From: Solen grandis
Taxonomy: Eukaryota > Mollusca > Bivalvia > Adapedonta > Solenidae
NCBI GenBank assembly: GCA_021229015.1
Contig: CM037789.1
Coordinates: 36,088,469 to 36,152,468 of the forward strand
Length of the DNA stretch: 64,000 bases
Reading direction: 5' to 3'
Shown here: positions 45,691-58,579 of the stretch, piece by piece
Numbering within the stretch: position 1 is the first letter of the stretch
How the letters are laid out: every line of letters begins with the position of its first letter
Position numbers and translations under genes: made by a program
Notes under the pieces: generated by a model
What the model was told of the DNA's origin: nothing
The model's database searches: none
What the model saw: only the letters and a program-made list of their open reading frames with translations

Positions 45691-45765
45691 AAATCATATT
45701 ATTCTCTTTTGTTAATGTGTCCTAAATATTCTTTTTAACAACGGTTTAGAAAGGTTTGAAATCTG

Positions 45766-45904
45766 GCTCCATATTCTCGAAAATAAATATGGTACTTAAG
45801 TATGATTTTTATACTCAAATTATTCCCATTAGTTTCGATGGGGATCAGTATGGTACTCAATTTGAGCCTGAGATAGTACTTAAGTATTTTCGAGAACACA
45901 GGGT
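45766..45904. mobile_element. 139-bp palindromic MITE, copy 1
   Basis: Near-inverted ends: GCTCCATATTCTCGAAAATA and TATTTTCGAGAACACAGGGTC. The inside has ATGGTACTTAAG and GTACTTAAGT facing each other, and a CCCATTAGTTTCGATGGG centre. Homologous to the element at 46336-46481. Confidence 0.7.
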
Positions 45905-46137
45905 CAGGAGTAAGATGGTTATGTAATTCTGAATTCTTAACAAGTTCTTAAGGATTGAGTACAGGTTCCTAATTCATCATTATGTTAAGTTTTATATAAG
46001 AATTAAAGAAATGTAACATTATCGGGTAAGATTTCATTCATTCATTAAAATGTAATTAGAGCCAATAAAATACTTTAAAATAGTTGATTAAGATGATAAT
46101 GCCCATTTAGCCACGAATCGGTTTCCTACTTAACGTA

Positions 46138-46315
46138 CAGGTGAACCTGTATTAGTAGCCACCTGTACTAAGCGGTCAACCTGCATTTAGCGGCCAATTT
46201 TGATATAACAAAAATGTAGCATTTTGTTATATATTCAAACTTCATCTTGCGGTCACCTCAGTTAAGCAGCCACTTTCTCTTGTTCCCTTAACCGCTTAAG
46301 ACAGGTTTGACTGTC
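46138..46315. mobile_element. MITE-like element between the two palindromic MITEs
   Basis: Imperfect inverted ends: CAGGTGAACCTGTATTAGTA and CTTAAGACAGGTTTGACTG. Several AAGCGG(T/C)CA-type words lie inside. From general recall this matches a widespread invertebrate MITE; not provable here. Confidence 0.5.
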
Positions 46316-46335
46316 GGTATGTGTCAGAAGATTAG

Positions 46336-46481
46336 GCCCCGTGTTCTCAAAAATAAAAATGGTACTTATGTATGATTTTCGTACCTATACTCACACTATG
46401 CCCATTAGTTTCAATAGAGATTTGAGTATGATACTCAAATTTGAGCCTGAGATCGTACTTAAAAAAATTCGAGAACACGGG
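46336..46481. mobile_element. 146-bp palindromic MITE, copy 2
   Basis: The ends GCCCCGTGTTCTC and GAGAACACGGGGC are exact inverted repeats, flanked by TAG on both sides (46333-46335 and 46482-46484). That would be a 3-bp target duplication. Internal blocks match copy 1. Confidence 0.75.
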
Positions 46482-47216
46482 GCTAGATATACGAGTAGTC
46501 GTGTCATACTTGACATGTCAACACAGTAACTGAGACCATATATTAATTAGAAATAATTATACGTATATTACTCAGTACTCGCGGGTTATTTTGCCACGAC
46601 GTTAATGAACACAGGGTGTGACAAGCGATACATACTTATCAATGACTGTCATTTTAAAACCATCTCACCGGCAATCTTAAATATTTTGTAATCGGTAATA
46701 AGTCTTATTTTCTTGTAATAATGGAAAAACACTTCATCGTTCCTAAGCATTGGATAATTTCCGAAGGAGCAAAAAAGAACACTTGTATTTAAGATATCTT
46801 AAAAATTGGTGTAATTGAAAAAAAAGACCATTAAAGTATGTATCGGATGGTGGTTTTAATTTCAGTGATATGTATGTGACATGACAAACTGGAGAATGTG
46901 TCAGAACTCTGGCACTAGCGAATGTCTCTTTGACACACTGTGATAACATATCTGACCCAGGAGTGTAACTTATATCTACAAACATTGAGTCTGGCAGAGG
47001 AGAGAAAATTGACACTTGTAACATATACAATTTTGAATTTGACATGGTTTATGTATAGAGTTAAACTTGCAACACGAGCCAGGAGGGCGAGAAATAACAA
47101 GCATATGATTAAATACATGGGTGGTACGGATATTTGTCTTGCCTGTACCTCCTTTATACGTGTACTTTCTATGTGTGGAAATGTGTGCCACGTCTATCTA
47201 TAGATTCATTCTAACT

Positions 47217-47767
47217 TAAAGGCCCATAATATTTTATAATGTTTCAATTTTCACGAAAAAGAAAATATAAAATAACATTGACATATCGTACACTAACACA
47301 AATGGTGCATAATGTGCAATATCTGCAGTAAGATAACAGTTAAACGCATTGAAAATGTTGATCAAATTATGCAATTTAGTATTTTAGATGGATGTCAAAA
47401 TACTCGCATTGTTTACACTCTGTATTGGCGAGCTTTCCAGAAGACATTCTGAATGTGAAATAATTTGAATTTGAAAACCCGTCGTCGAATCACAATTAGT
47501 TTATCTGCTACGTCATCAATTTATGCACTCGTGATTCTTAAACGAAGATATGCGGAATGTCTATGGAAATTGAAGAAGATATGCGGAATATGAAAATTAG
47601 ATATTTTTGTAAACACTTGAATGATCTTAGTAAAGATTCTTTCTGATTTATGTATTGCATTACGCCAAAGAGTATGTTCGGTTGCACCTTGAATGAAATC
47701 TGTAGCATACACTTTGTTTTTCCGTCCGAAGAATATACACTGCATTTTGAAGCATAATGGGCCTTAA
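47217..47767. mobile_element. MITE with GGCCCATAAT ends
   Basis: The left end is TTAAAGGCCCATAATATTTT and the right end is AAGCATAATGGGCCTTAAAA, inverted repeats about 550 bp apart. TTAA lies at both borders but overlaps the terminal repeat, so a piggyBac-like or other family cannot be decided. No transposase inside. Confidence 0.55.
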
Positions 47768-47909
47768 AATTCCATCGGTATACGTGTTATAACGCAAAGA
47801 TGCATACGTGACTTGACAGGTGACTGCCGCGGTTCCCCAAAATATCAAAAATTTAAATTTGAAAATGTTTATGTTAATCTTGTATTTCTGTCCTCTTGCC
47901 ACCAATTAG

Positions 47910-48002
47910 GTCTGGTTATGAACAATGACCGTCATGGATATTTAGGAAAGGGTTCTGTTAATATGACACGCTCGTCTTCCAATTACACGATACACGTGCA
48001 AG
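47910..48002 (+). CDS. Candidate internal exon, gene B
   Basis: A long pyrimidine-rich acceptor (TTTCTGTCCTCTTGCCACCAATTAG) and a donor (CAAG|GTAAACG) enclose 93 nt that is open in one frame only: two phase bases, 30 codons and one base. It includes MNNDRHGYLGKGSVN and has N-glycosylation-type sequons (NMT and NYT). The exit phase fits the segment at 48203. It lies about 140 bp right of a MITE. Family not recognised. Confidence 0.35.
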
Positions 48003-48202
48003 GTAAACGTGCCAAGTGCATTGTGTCAGGGAAAACCGGCATAACCGTGAAATTAAACGTGTGCATCAGGCTGACATAATGGTCATTTGAATCTTTATTC
48101 GGTCCATGTTGTGGCGAAACGTCTCCTATCACGCGCATGCGGGTTGACATATTCGATGATTAATTCATATTAAGTATCAGCTATTAGTTTCATTAATTAC
48201 AG

Positions 48203-48300
48203 ATGCATCCAGAAAACGGGACTATTGGTCACCTTCAACCTGCGCCAAACTCCTGTTAGGGTTGGGGTTTCACCATTGCAACACGCGTATGCAAGACTAA
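48203..48300 (+). CDS. Candidate terminal exon, gene B
   Basis: After CATTAATTACAG, two phase bases and 31 codons (with RKRDYWSPSTCAKLLLG) end at TAA. The phase fits the donor at 48002 (junction GAT) across a 200-base intron. A second frame from the same acceptor is open for 18 codons, so the reading is not unique. Confidence 0.28.
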
Positions 48301-51070
48301 TGACCTATATTATTCTACAATCACGGTATGTACGTGCCACGCGGCCTTCTCGCATTATCAGATGTACAAGCCAGATGCCCGTTTGGAACATCTGTTTAAA
48401 AAACACAGAAACGATTTATTCTTCCACTAAATTATTTTATTCACGTTTGTTCACGCTGGCCAGTTTTCTGTGATTGTGAAATCGATGGGTTACTTTTTCT
48501 GGTTTCTAACATCAAAGACAAAGACTTTGGCGAAAGGTTGTAACGGTTTTGCGGTGGCCATGCCTGGTTTCTACTTTGTTTCTTTTGGACTCATGCTTTG
48601 TATGCCCTTGTTTCACAATATTCAAAGCCCAAAGCCTGCTAAGATAGACTTATTTTCTAATTATCAAACACAGTTGCCAAAGGTCTGTTCCTGCATGGCC
48701 GCGGCGTTATATGGTTCCATACAACAAAACCGTCCTTCATCTGTAAAGCCATGCACTCAGTGACACATAAAGTACGCATATTTAGATAACAGTTAAGCGC
48801 TCCATATTATCTTTGATATATGTATTCCAGTCTCTGTGCAGGGACTCAACGTGCGTTTTCTGGTTATTTTATCGGTATTACATCTCATGAATGTTTCGAG
48901 ATATGTTACTGATTGTAGCACTGTTTACGTTATAAAAATCTTGACTCATATAGATGAAACATGAAACTGTATGTATTGAAATAAAAAAAATGCGTTATTT
49001 ACTGACGCTCAACATTTTTATTGAGCATTTATATCGAATACAGATTCCAGAGGAACTAATTTTCTTGTAAAGTGTTGACCTCGTCGAAATAGACTTATTA
49101 TATGTTTTTATAATATGTGAAACTACCTTTTTTCCGGTTTAAACTTTTGTAGGAATTATACCGATAGCTTTCAAAAAGTAAAATAAATACGCTTGACGTT
49201 AATTATTGTGTGCAATATCGCATGCGAACGAGTTCAGTTTAGTTTTCATTTGTTTCCCATTCCTCAACATTAGTTTAAAGGAACCGTTTGACGCCACATA
49301 ATTAGCGAGCAATAAAAAATGAGAAGAAGAAACACGGAAATGCCGTCACGAAACGAGCCCCTTTGTTTAGAGCCCCGGATATATCCCAGGAAGTATAACA
49401 CATTTCCCGAGCTCTCCTTGACTCTCCTGCTACCTTTTTTCCAGGCTTACCCAGTCTCCAGCTTCCGAGCTGGAAACAAAGGAGCTTGTTCCGCGTGTAA
49501 TATGGGCCCGTATCCAGGGAAGGGGTGTGTACATGTATGTGTCTATCTACCTATCTGTTTAGGGGCCCAGGCGTGCCTCCTCTATCTTTGTTTTGAAACT
49601 GTACACCTATTATCCGTGCCGGAGAGACAGGCGAAATCACGATAAAAATAAGTTGATGTATATTCCACGCTGTAAGATGGGGTTGGATTTCAACGTGTTT
49701 TAATCATCTCTATTACCTGAACACGTGCGAGGGGCTCCGAAATATCTACAGCAGCAGCTTTTGTTACGTATATCATGCTTGCTTGGCCCCTTCTTGGGGT
49801 GAAAATTTTGTATATTTTTACTTGATGATAGAAAAGGTCGTAGATTTTTTTCTCAAATATAAGACGGCGAAATTATTATTTAGAGGGTATTTGGTAAGAA
49901 ATATATTATTTTGAATACGAATTTAAAAATTATGTCGTCCTATTTACCTTTCGGGAAAACTCAGACTGATTTTATGCAAATAAAGACTTATTTGAGCCGT
50001 ACTGTTTGGGTTTAACTGTGGAAAGATCCAATCAAGTACACGGATGTCAGACTGCCATCCAAATGTACCAAAATATACGCTACACGATGAATTTACTTTA
50101 ACCATAAACAATGTATAGTAATTATGTGAAATTTAAAGTAAATACCGTGACGGAAAAACTATAAAATAGAAGAGACATAAAACAATTAACCAGAAGGGCA
50201 AAGAAAAAAAATGGTTGTTTTTGCTTCTTTCTTATATATGTTTTTTGAAAGTATATTGTTAACCCATGGAAAGTTGGTCGTATATCAATGGTATAGTACA
50301 TGGATACTCCATAAATTTTTTGGTATTGCTGAAATATTTTATGAGTAGAAATGGACAATGTAAAAGAAATTTTCTTTCCTATTGTCCCCAGAATGTGTGA
50401 TCTAATTTGGGGTAAATTCAATTTTAGTTAAAAACCTATAAATGAAGGTAATGAATATCCCCGAATACCGCTTTGACAAAAATCAGGCCTTGTGCAAAAT
50501 TTTCATTTCAATTTCAAATGTAGCTAGTACAATGTGTTGACGGTCATGGTTTGAAGTACTTTGGTTATAATGTATAGAATTAAAATACGCACACACGCGC
50601 GAGATTCTCATATCTATAATTAAAAAAGATATAGAAAAAGTTAATTCCGGCACAAAGACAGATTTTAAGATCATATCTATTCATCTCAAAGCGAAGGCAA
50701 TAAAATGTTACATAACAGCAAATCGCAGCATGGTTTCTTTCGGCGTGCGCACAAATAAAGCATCCCAGTAAACATATTTCGGGATATCCTTCCGGTATGT
50801 TGGAGAGCTCTTCATATCAACTACTGACAAGATTAAGGGTGGGCTGTTAAAAGTACCAAACTTTAGTTATTTTAAGATGGCGTAACAGGAAGGGGATGGG
50901 TAAAATTTGGTTGCAGTTCCTGTAAGATCAGACCATAATATCAATATAAAACATCTGTAAACTCTATACTTCTATTTCCCCATCTCTTGAAAGTAAACAT
51001 AGTCAATGTCTATTAAACAGAAGAGTACCTAAGGGGTTTAGTTTTAGTGTTTAGCTGTGAGCAAAGAGAC
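48301..51070. other. No supported gene
   Basis: It holds two moderately long plus-strand frames (48470-48763 and 49319-49645). The second lies in a locally GC-richer patch with pyrimidine-rich and GC-rich words. Neither shows a recognisable domain. The patch at 49.32-49.75 kb could be conserved non-coding DNA. Confidence 0.35.
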
Positions 51071-51079
51071 GTAGAATGC

Positions 51080-51405
51080 TTAGTGACATTGCTTTACGTA
51101 AAATGCTTAGTGACTATGGTCTGAAAATATTTGTGTAGAACAAAATACAGATGTATAGTGTTATTGTGACTTGCTATATATAAAACTAGGATGGTGAACA
51201 AAATAAAATTGCTATATTTAAAACTATATTCTACAAATATTTGTGCTGAACAACTTTGTTCTGTAAATATTTGTGCTGAGCAAAATATCTTATCTTGACA
51301 TTGCTATATATAAAACTATGTCCTGCAAATATATGAACAAAATTAGTGTTTTTTTGACATTGATACACATAAAACTATGTTCTGCAAGTAGTTGTGCAGA
51401 ACATA
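51080..51405. repeat. Degenerate tandem array, about 60-90-bp units
   Basis: Four or five units share GACATTGCTATATATAAAAC, TATGTTCTGCAAATATTTGTG and CTGAACAAAAT-like blocks, with unit length varying. Confidence 0.7.
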
Positions 51406-51409
51406 AAAA

Positions 51410-53130
51410 AAATTATTATTACATTTGTGCTTCGATTTAGGGGCACATCCAATCGTAATACATGTTGGTAGAAAAAATGGTATTCAGAGAAAATATAATT
51501 TTATGGAATTAAATATTGTCAATGAATCATTGTTGTGTATCAGATTATGGTTTGAAAGTCAATACAACTCAGTAGCTAAAGGCGTTTGACTTTAAACATG
51601 GAAGTTCTTGTCAATATGACAAGAAAATGTAAGCGTTAACAAAGAATGTTCGGTTTGAGACCGACCAAGGAGATGAAATCTCCCTATACCCTTATCATTT
51701 CCGTAAAAATTTGCTTTGTTTTGAAAATAACATGAACCAACAAAGAAGACCAACGCATATTATTCTAACTTTTCAAGGAAAAAATAATTACCTGTTAAGA
51801 CAATAAGAGAAATATCTAGCTTCCCTGTTTACAGACCTGAAACCGGTATGAAAATAGTTAACCGTGTACATATACATATGGCTAATTTCTATTGTCCTTG
51901 TGCGAGAAAAAAAAACTGAAACACGCATGATGAACACACCAGACACAGCAGGTACCGCTATGGCAAACAATTTTACTGGTAATCTGAAACGTTCTTATCA
52001 AGCGATCCTCACGAAACCTATTCTCCTCTTCGTAGGAATATCTAAAATAGTGATAAAATAATCCTTACTTTGCCGAAAACGATAAGTGATTGGTGATAAT
52101 TACCGGCTCCTGTTTTACAGACTTCAAAGATATTGCGATATATTGGGAGAATTGGCGAGATCTGCTTGTCTTCTCTATCTCGATGAAATATTATTCCCTA
52201 AAGTCTGACATTGGATGAGAAGTGTAAATGTACAAGTGTAACGTTAAAGGCAAAATTTATCAGTTTGCCTCTACTGACGGTATAAACATAATTATATTTC
52301 AGTTAAAACTCCATCGGTAGTTTTGTCATACACGTACGTACAGAGACGAACGGCCAAACTGACACATTCACGCTTATACCTTTAGATAGCCAATCACAAA
52401 AATGCTCATCCGCTGGAGTCACTTCCTGATCCTCTAAAACATTGATATACATCTAGGCGTTTGATGTGATCCGTGTCTGGATAAATCTAAATATCGCGGG
52501 GTTAAATCAAAGCATAATATGCCGGGGTCTGGAGTCGTACCGGATATCTTGGCTCCCCCACATGAACCGGTCTAGAGATCTTTACTCCCAGATTAACGGT
52601 GGCCCCTTTTAACCGACAATAATTTATGTCGATATTAATCTTAATTAAGACTAATTAATCCCTCAGTACAGCATTAAGCGATAGGATTGTGACGTCACAA
52701 TAGACTGACTTATATGACGCAGGTGCACAGCCCTGGTGGTAATTAAAAATGTAATATTTAATAGCCTTGCTTTACTACAAACCGCATATTTTGATTAAAA
52801 AAGGCGACGTATTTTTCTTATGTTTTTGCATTACCCAGTCAACATACTTGCAAAATAGGTATACCTTATTTATAACTGTGTTTGATCTTTGGGGAAATAG
52901 CGGCAGAAGAATCTGTGTACATTCGTGGATGAAATGATTACATTACATGTCTAAATTAATATCTGTCTGGACAATTTCTTTCCATCGTGATTTCTTTTAA
53001 GATTCACAATTTAAAAATATATATTTAATTTATGTGAAACGCCTTATCAGACGAAGAAAAACTAGATGTAATGAATTTCTTAATTTTCACCGAACCTATA
53101 TACCCTTACCTATAAGCATATTGGATACGC
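51410..53130. other. No supported gene
   Basis: AT-rich DNA. A plus frame at 51930-52061 (with MMNTPDTAGTAMANNF) and overlapping minus frames are of uncertain value. No repeat recognised. Confidence 0.35.
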
Positions 53131-53134
53131 TTAA

Positions 53135-53348
53135 CCCTTTCCCTCATAGAGGAAACCATGAAAAGACCTATGCGAACAGCATAAAACCAGATCAGCTTGC
53201 GAGTAACTCGCAGGCTGATCAGGTTTTATGCTGTTCGCTGCTCCTCAGTGGTCTGGAAATGAGGACTATTTAACTGTGTTTTTCTGCAGATCAGGCTTTA
53301 TGTGGTACCTATTGAGTGCGTCAAAATGAGTCTATATGAGGGAAAGGG
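53135..53348 (+). mobile_element. piggyBac-type MITE, clean copy 3 (internally deleted)
   Basis: 214 bp between TTAA at 53131-53134 and 53349-53352. The termini and palindrome are intact, but about 28 bp between GAAATGAGGA and AACTGTG, present in the copies at 9.25 and 32.8 kb, are missing. Confidence 0.9.
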
Positions 53349-53814
53349 TTAAGGGAATGAGACACAGAGTTTTCTATTTATGGGAAAACTTCAGTAACAA
53401 TACTGGAGATTAAATACCTGAATTTGTTATATAAACCACGGATGTAACCAGCGCCTTGTATTATGACAAAGTCTTCCATGTTGAAGCATAGTTGTTAAGT
53501 AAAGCTATCAACGTAACGTTGTTAAAATTACGTCGACTCTTTTCTATGGAATGCCGTAGCTGCCTTCATATATTGCTGCTTGCACCCGGTATAAAGCCAA
53601 GTTGTTTGTATAAGAAAGATTTATCCCATCATAACACTCTATATAACGACAAGTTGACTCCATACACCGAAAAGTTAATGGTAAGCTCTGAGAAAGTTGT
53701 TTAAACTTGGATATTGTCCAAAAATTACAAATAATTACCAAAACGCGCTGAATGTGACAACTTCAACGCTCTTGGTGTAACATGATTTGGGTAACGAAAA
53801 ATACCCTGCGTTCT

Positions 53815-53871
53815 TCTGTCTCCAAATGAATGAATACTGTTTGTGGGACGTTAAACCCAACAAACAAACAC
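53815..53871 (+). mobile_element. tRNA-SINE family 1, solo 3' tail
   Basis: Only TCTGTCTCCAAATGAATGAA, TACTGTTTGTGGGACGTTAA and ACCCAACAAACAAACA remain. This is either a strongly 5'-truncated insertion or the 3' end of the partner LINE whose tail the SINE shares. Confidence 0.65.
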
Positions 53872-53879
53872 ATATTCTT

Positions 53880-55020
53880 CTTTCAGTATGGTTAATCCAT
53901 TCAATTGCGTAACTAATGCGCATAATTATACTTTTCATCCGCGGACAATGTCTATTGAAATTGCTTTTAATACTTTTCTTTCCTTGTATTTACAGAAAAG
54001 TTTCAGATTTCATTTTCGATTTCTTACTTCCAAGTGTCGTTTCACCATTTAACGTAACAATCTCATAAAAAGGTTTAATTTACCAATGCAATGTAAGGAT
54101 TTCAGATAATTTAAAAATAAAGTTTTTCTTCTCTCTATCTCCTAGAGGCCGTCATCTGCTAGAAACTAGCAAACACGCAGCAGGTGAAGTTAATTATTGT
54201 AAAATGTGCAAACAATTGACCTCTGGCTTTTCACTTTTGAAAAGGAGTTAAAGATTGCACAGTGTACGCTGAGCTATAAAGGAATTATCAACACGTGCAA
54301 AATAATCTTCGAAATATTTCTTTGAGACTTGCATGACTCTAGCATTGCCATTTCAAAGAGGTTTCAACTTAAAGTGACGCTCTTTAAACGCAACAGCTCC
54401 AAATTACAATCTCTGCAAAGAAACAATGTTTCTATGCCATGTATTTAATTACTGATACGATTTATCGAATACTTCAAGCAAGTCTTAGAAAAACACAAAC
54501 GTGCCTCTCTTTAAGCAAAGGCATGAAAAGACATAAAAAGCTTTAATGCGACCCATTAACAAAATAAACAATTCTAGAGGTATTTCGAATCTTCAGTTCC
54601 ATCTGCGTGCAGCACGTGCCGATGATTTTACCAAGCAACGCGTTGATGAGAAACACGTGTGCGTTGTATGTAATAAATCTTCAAGAGACGTAGCAACGCC
54701 GTTAAAACAAAAACCGGAGGATAAATAATTTAAGGTGAATAGTGCTTCTCTTTTTCTCTGACAGCATTCTTTGTGTGCTTTCAGGGAGATAGGATGATGT
54801 CATATGGGTTTGATGGACGATAGTTGTGATAAAACTTGCGTATATTATTATCATTACTAACAACGCTTTAAAATTTATTAAATAAAACAAAAATAACTCT
54901 GGAAAAAAAAATAAGAAAATGATTTTATTCACGTCCTTACAGAGGCAGTTAAAAAGATGTTTTTTTTTATGGATATGCCAGAGTTCATCTCATCATTATT
55001 TCTCCATATTTTGAAGAATT
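53880..55020. other. No gene seen
   Basis: AT-rich DNA with a 60-codon plus frame (54546-54728) that has no recognisable features. Confidence 0.35.
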
Positions 55021-55029
55021 GTAGACATT

Positions 55030-55220
55030 AACCTTATACCTCATGAATATTCATGTATAGATGTATGACGTGATGAATATTAATTGACTTAACTTTGATT
55101 GGTATATGTAAATATGGATTTTTCTTTAATGTGCCGACAGTAGAATCTGTGCTAACATATTGTATGAGTAAACAGAGAAGAGCTTGATCAGCCAGCTCAT
55201 TTTGTTCTGCTCTATTTGCA
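55030..55220 (+). repeat. Promoter-like dispersed repeat, copy B
   Basis: Shares with copy A (23493-23640) the blocks TAACCTTATxxCTCATGAATATTCATGTA, GATGAATATTAATT, GGTATATGTAAAT, GAAGAGCTTGATC and TGTTCTGCTCTATTTGCA, with an insertion of some 60-70 bp after the TATA-like block. It continues directly into GTGCGTCAAAATGAGTCTAT, which equals the right sub-terminal sequence of the piggyBac-type MITE. Confidence 0.45.
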
Positions 55221-55264
55221 GTGCGTCAAAATGAGTCTATATTAATCAAGTAAAAGGTTTAGCA

Positions 55265-57490
55265 AATATAGGGCCTTCCGCTGTGAAATTTGACAAGCGA
55301 AACATTAATTTATCAATAAACTGAAAACAATTGCAAGGTCTAATCGAAATAACATACATACTGAGTTAAGTCGTCTATATTACACGAGGATATCAGCATG
55401 ATATGATATCTTTTCTTCGTCATTCACGATTCACGGAAACGAAAAAAGTCAGGAAATTATACGTCGATCTTCACATAAGCTAACGTAAATAAAAGATAAT
55501 TTGTTTTGTCATTTCCTTTTCCTTTCAGCCATTAATATTGCGTGTTTGTAAAATTTGATGAACGCCAAAACCCTCGTGGTGTAATATGACTCCCTTGTAG
55601 TTTCTTAGGAAGATTATTGCTTAATGCACTCCTTGTGTGTGTAATACCCCGCCGTATATCCTTAATATGGAGTATATCAAAGATATTATTGTTTGCTTGT
55701 TTCAGTTAGCATAACGGTGAGTTAGCTTGCATATCATTCCAAAAATATTCTACAATCAGCTGTCACAGAACATCAAACGATAAGATATTGAAGAGGGGTT
55801 TACTTTACAGAGTAAATGAATGTTACCACCAAATACATACATAAGTCAATGTTATGAACTCTTTATATAGCAATTAGTTATCAAGGCTTTTTGTGATCAG
55901 TCGCAAAATGGTAGTCAAATTTTCAGGGCGAAATAGGTACATTAATACTATTCAGTTACATTCCTGTGGACTATACATTAAAGTTTAATTTAGTATATGT
56001 GAATTACGGATTTTCGAACATGGTTGTCTAGAGTATACGCATTTTTTTCTGAGCATGTAAAAATAGAAAAAAATGATTTTTCTAACAGTAATAATGCACA
56101 TACCAAACTGATTTACAGGTCTTGCTCATAGGCCCTATTCAAAACGACGTTGAATGTATGGAAACACTTAAAACTCATAATTCAAGGACTGTTAACCGTT
56201 AGTTAACGTTGTCATTACTTAATTATCTTAACGCGATTAGCAACAGCTGACTGTGGGCTCATTTCCTGTCCAAACCCCCGCTGATGTTGGACAGCATCCG
56301 AACATCACAAGGTGAACTCCTTGCTCCTGCACAGTTTACCGGAACAGGAAATTGCCTCATCATGTTGGGAGCACCGACCTAAATTTACTGAAACATACGT
56401 CATAGAGTGACTCCTCGAAGCAATTAACAACTGAAGTGTGTTCCCGAACTTTTTATTTCTCGTTGAGTTTGTAGTGATCCTTATTGCTATTGTGAACGTA
56501 CATTCCCCGAAATCCCAGCTTGCGGTCTTTAATTCAATGACAGTCCCATTCAGAAAAAAAGACAAACGTCCTTTCATCCCCCTTTAGATTTAGCCCGAGG
56601 CATGACTCTATGTTCCATTTCAACACTAACATTTATATGCATTAAGATCTTATCAAATGTTTCCAGAACCCTTGAGATCTCGGAGTTTCATCATAAAGGA
56701 TATGCATGTTCAATTCCGTTTTATTCCCTTTCTGTTATCTCAAACACGAAAAACTCCTACAGCTGGGTATATTTTGTGGAGAAGAAACAAAGATTTTGAA
56801 AACGCCTCAAGTATTTCACGTCACCTAGTTGACCCTTCCTTAAAACTCGGTTTTTCTCTAGTGATAAAACAAACATGCACATATCTATTGCTGTAACGAA
56901 CTTATTTAATTTCTAAATAAAACACGAAATAAAAATGGTATATTTAGCATTTTATCAAAGTGAAATATATTTTTTGATAAGGAATTCATTCATATCTTTA
57001 AAAGTTTAACGGAAAAAAAGGTATATACTCTAAATGCATAGCAGCTATAATTTCTGTTCATATGCTTATTGTGATTTGTATTATAACGGTATTTTGTTCC
57101 CAAAATGGTCACTAGCAGAGATATATACAGATTTCGATAAGTGTTTATTATGGTAATACAGCCTACTAAAAGCCTGCCAATGTCAGTTCTGTGCAGAATG
57201 GTGTCAGATTAGAAAATTAATTGATGCTGGTCAAAATGCCGGTGTCATACCGTAATACTTGGCTGAAGGGCGAAGAAAATTAAATGACCCTAAGTAAATC
57301 AAATTAATAATGTTTACCGTACTTAGTTCCAACCTAACATTCTTGGATCTGGAGTATGTCAAACATCCTGACGTTTAGATTGTAATTAATATCTAGAAAA
57401 AAATGATGTGTCATTTTGAGATTTTTATTTATTAATGATCTACGTCTAGTATATTTACCAGTCTATCACGGAGATGCTTAATGACATAAC
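55265..57490. other. No supported gene
   Basis: AT-rich DNA. A minus frame at 56305-56577 (90 codons, starting MKGRLSFFLNGTVIELKT) has a fairly even composition but no splice or domain support. Confidence 0.35.
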
Positions 57491-57500
57491 AGATTCATGC

Positions 57501-57600
57501 NNNNNNNNNNNNNNNNNNNNNNNNNNNNNNNNNNNNNNNNNNNNNNNNNNNNNNNNNNNNNNNNNNNNNNNNNNNNNNNNNNNNNNNNNNNNNNNNNNNN
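57501..57600. other. Assembly gap (100 N)
   Basis: Exactly 100 N, gap of unknown size. The sequence on both sides is of normal quality. Confidence 0.99.
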
Positions 57601-57707
57601 TGGCACTTATTATCTTCGACTGGTTCACGGCTCCCCATTAAAATCTTGACTGGTTTGCAGCCAAATTGGCATGAACCAGATGGTCGAAGCAGACGGACCT
57701 GCAGCAA

Positions 57708-57772
57708 TTAGACAGACTCTGCCAGGAGGGAAGGCGGGAAGTTGTTCACCTGATAAATTGCGGTACGTATCC
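57708..57772 (-). CDS. Possible terminal exon, gene C
   Basis: After an acceptor (TCTGGTTGCATCTAG), two phase bases and 20 codons (with AIYQVNNFPPSLLAESV) end at TAA. The phase fits the donor at 59048. In the next frame the same segment stays open for 44 codons and would fit direct joining to the donor at 59170, so exon skipping would give another C-terminus. The assembly gap lies just downstream. Confidence 0.22.
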
Positions 57773-57899
57773 CTAGATGCAACCAGACAGGACACTGCAT
57801 TTCATGCATTATTGAATATTTATTGCCATGCTCACTGCGTGTACAGTATACGGTGTACTTTTATGTTTTCAATGTTTTGAAATTTTGTGCAATGAAAGA

Positions 57900-58543
57900 T
57901 GTTGCAAATCTTATGCATGAATAATTTTGCTGAATCACTGTTCAGATAGTCAATAAATATTTAAGATTAATTGAAACTGCCCCCAGGGTAGGGAGGACTC
58001 ATTTACCTGTACTAATTTGGCTAAGAAAGGTAAACTTGTATTTGAGTAAAGGTAAAAAAAAAGTTGGAAAGGCTAGGTGTAATGGTCAGCTGGATGGGCG
58101 GTAACTAATGATGTTAGATGCGGTAATGGGCGGTTAAGATTGACTGCTGGACCACACAAGTAGGTGTCAGATGCCCACTTCGCTAAACGTTTGTGTGGAT
58201 TTGTATATCTTAGACATCTTCAGTGTAATCACTTGATGTACGCAAATCGGTATTTTTAAGAGAACAGTGGCGTGCTTTTTTAATCTTACAAAGAAAATGG
58301 AAGATTTTTATCACGACTGTTAAGTTCTTAAGTGTATTATTAAGTTCACTAATCATATTTTATGGTTGAAAATAACACAATTTATAACACAATTTGTTCA
58401 GTTATTTATATGAAAAAAAATCGACTTAACCGCTTTAAATCCACTGTTAGCTTGTAAGTATTCTATTAAAAAATGGAGAAAAAATGTTTTTTGCCATTCG
58501 TTTTACAACATTGATCGACCTCCAAAAACAGATCACACACACA

Positions 58544-58579
<36 letters not shown>

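Noticed and set aside
53034..53273. 79-codon plus frame
   Set aside because: Its C-terminal half is translated MITE sequence.
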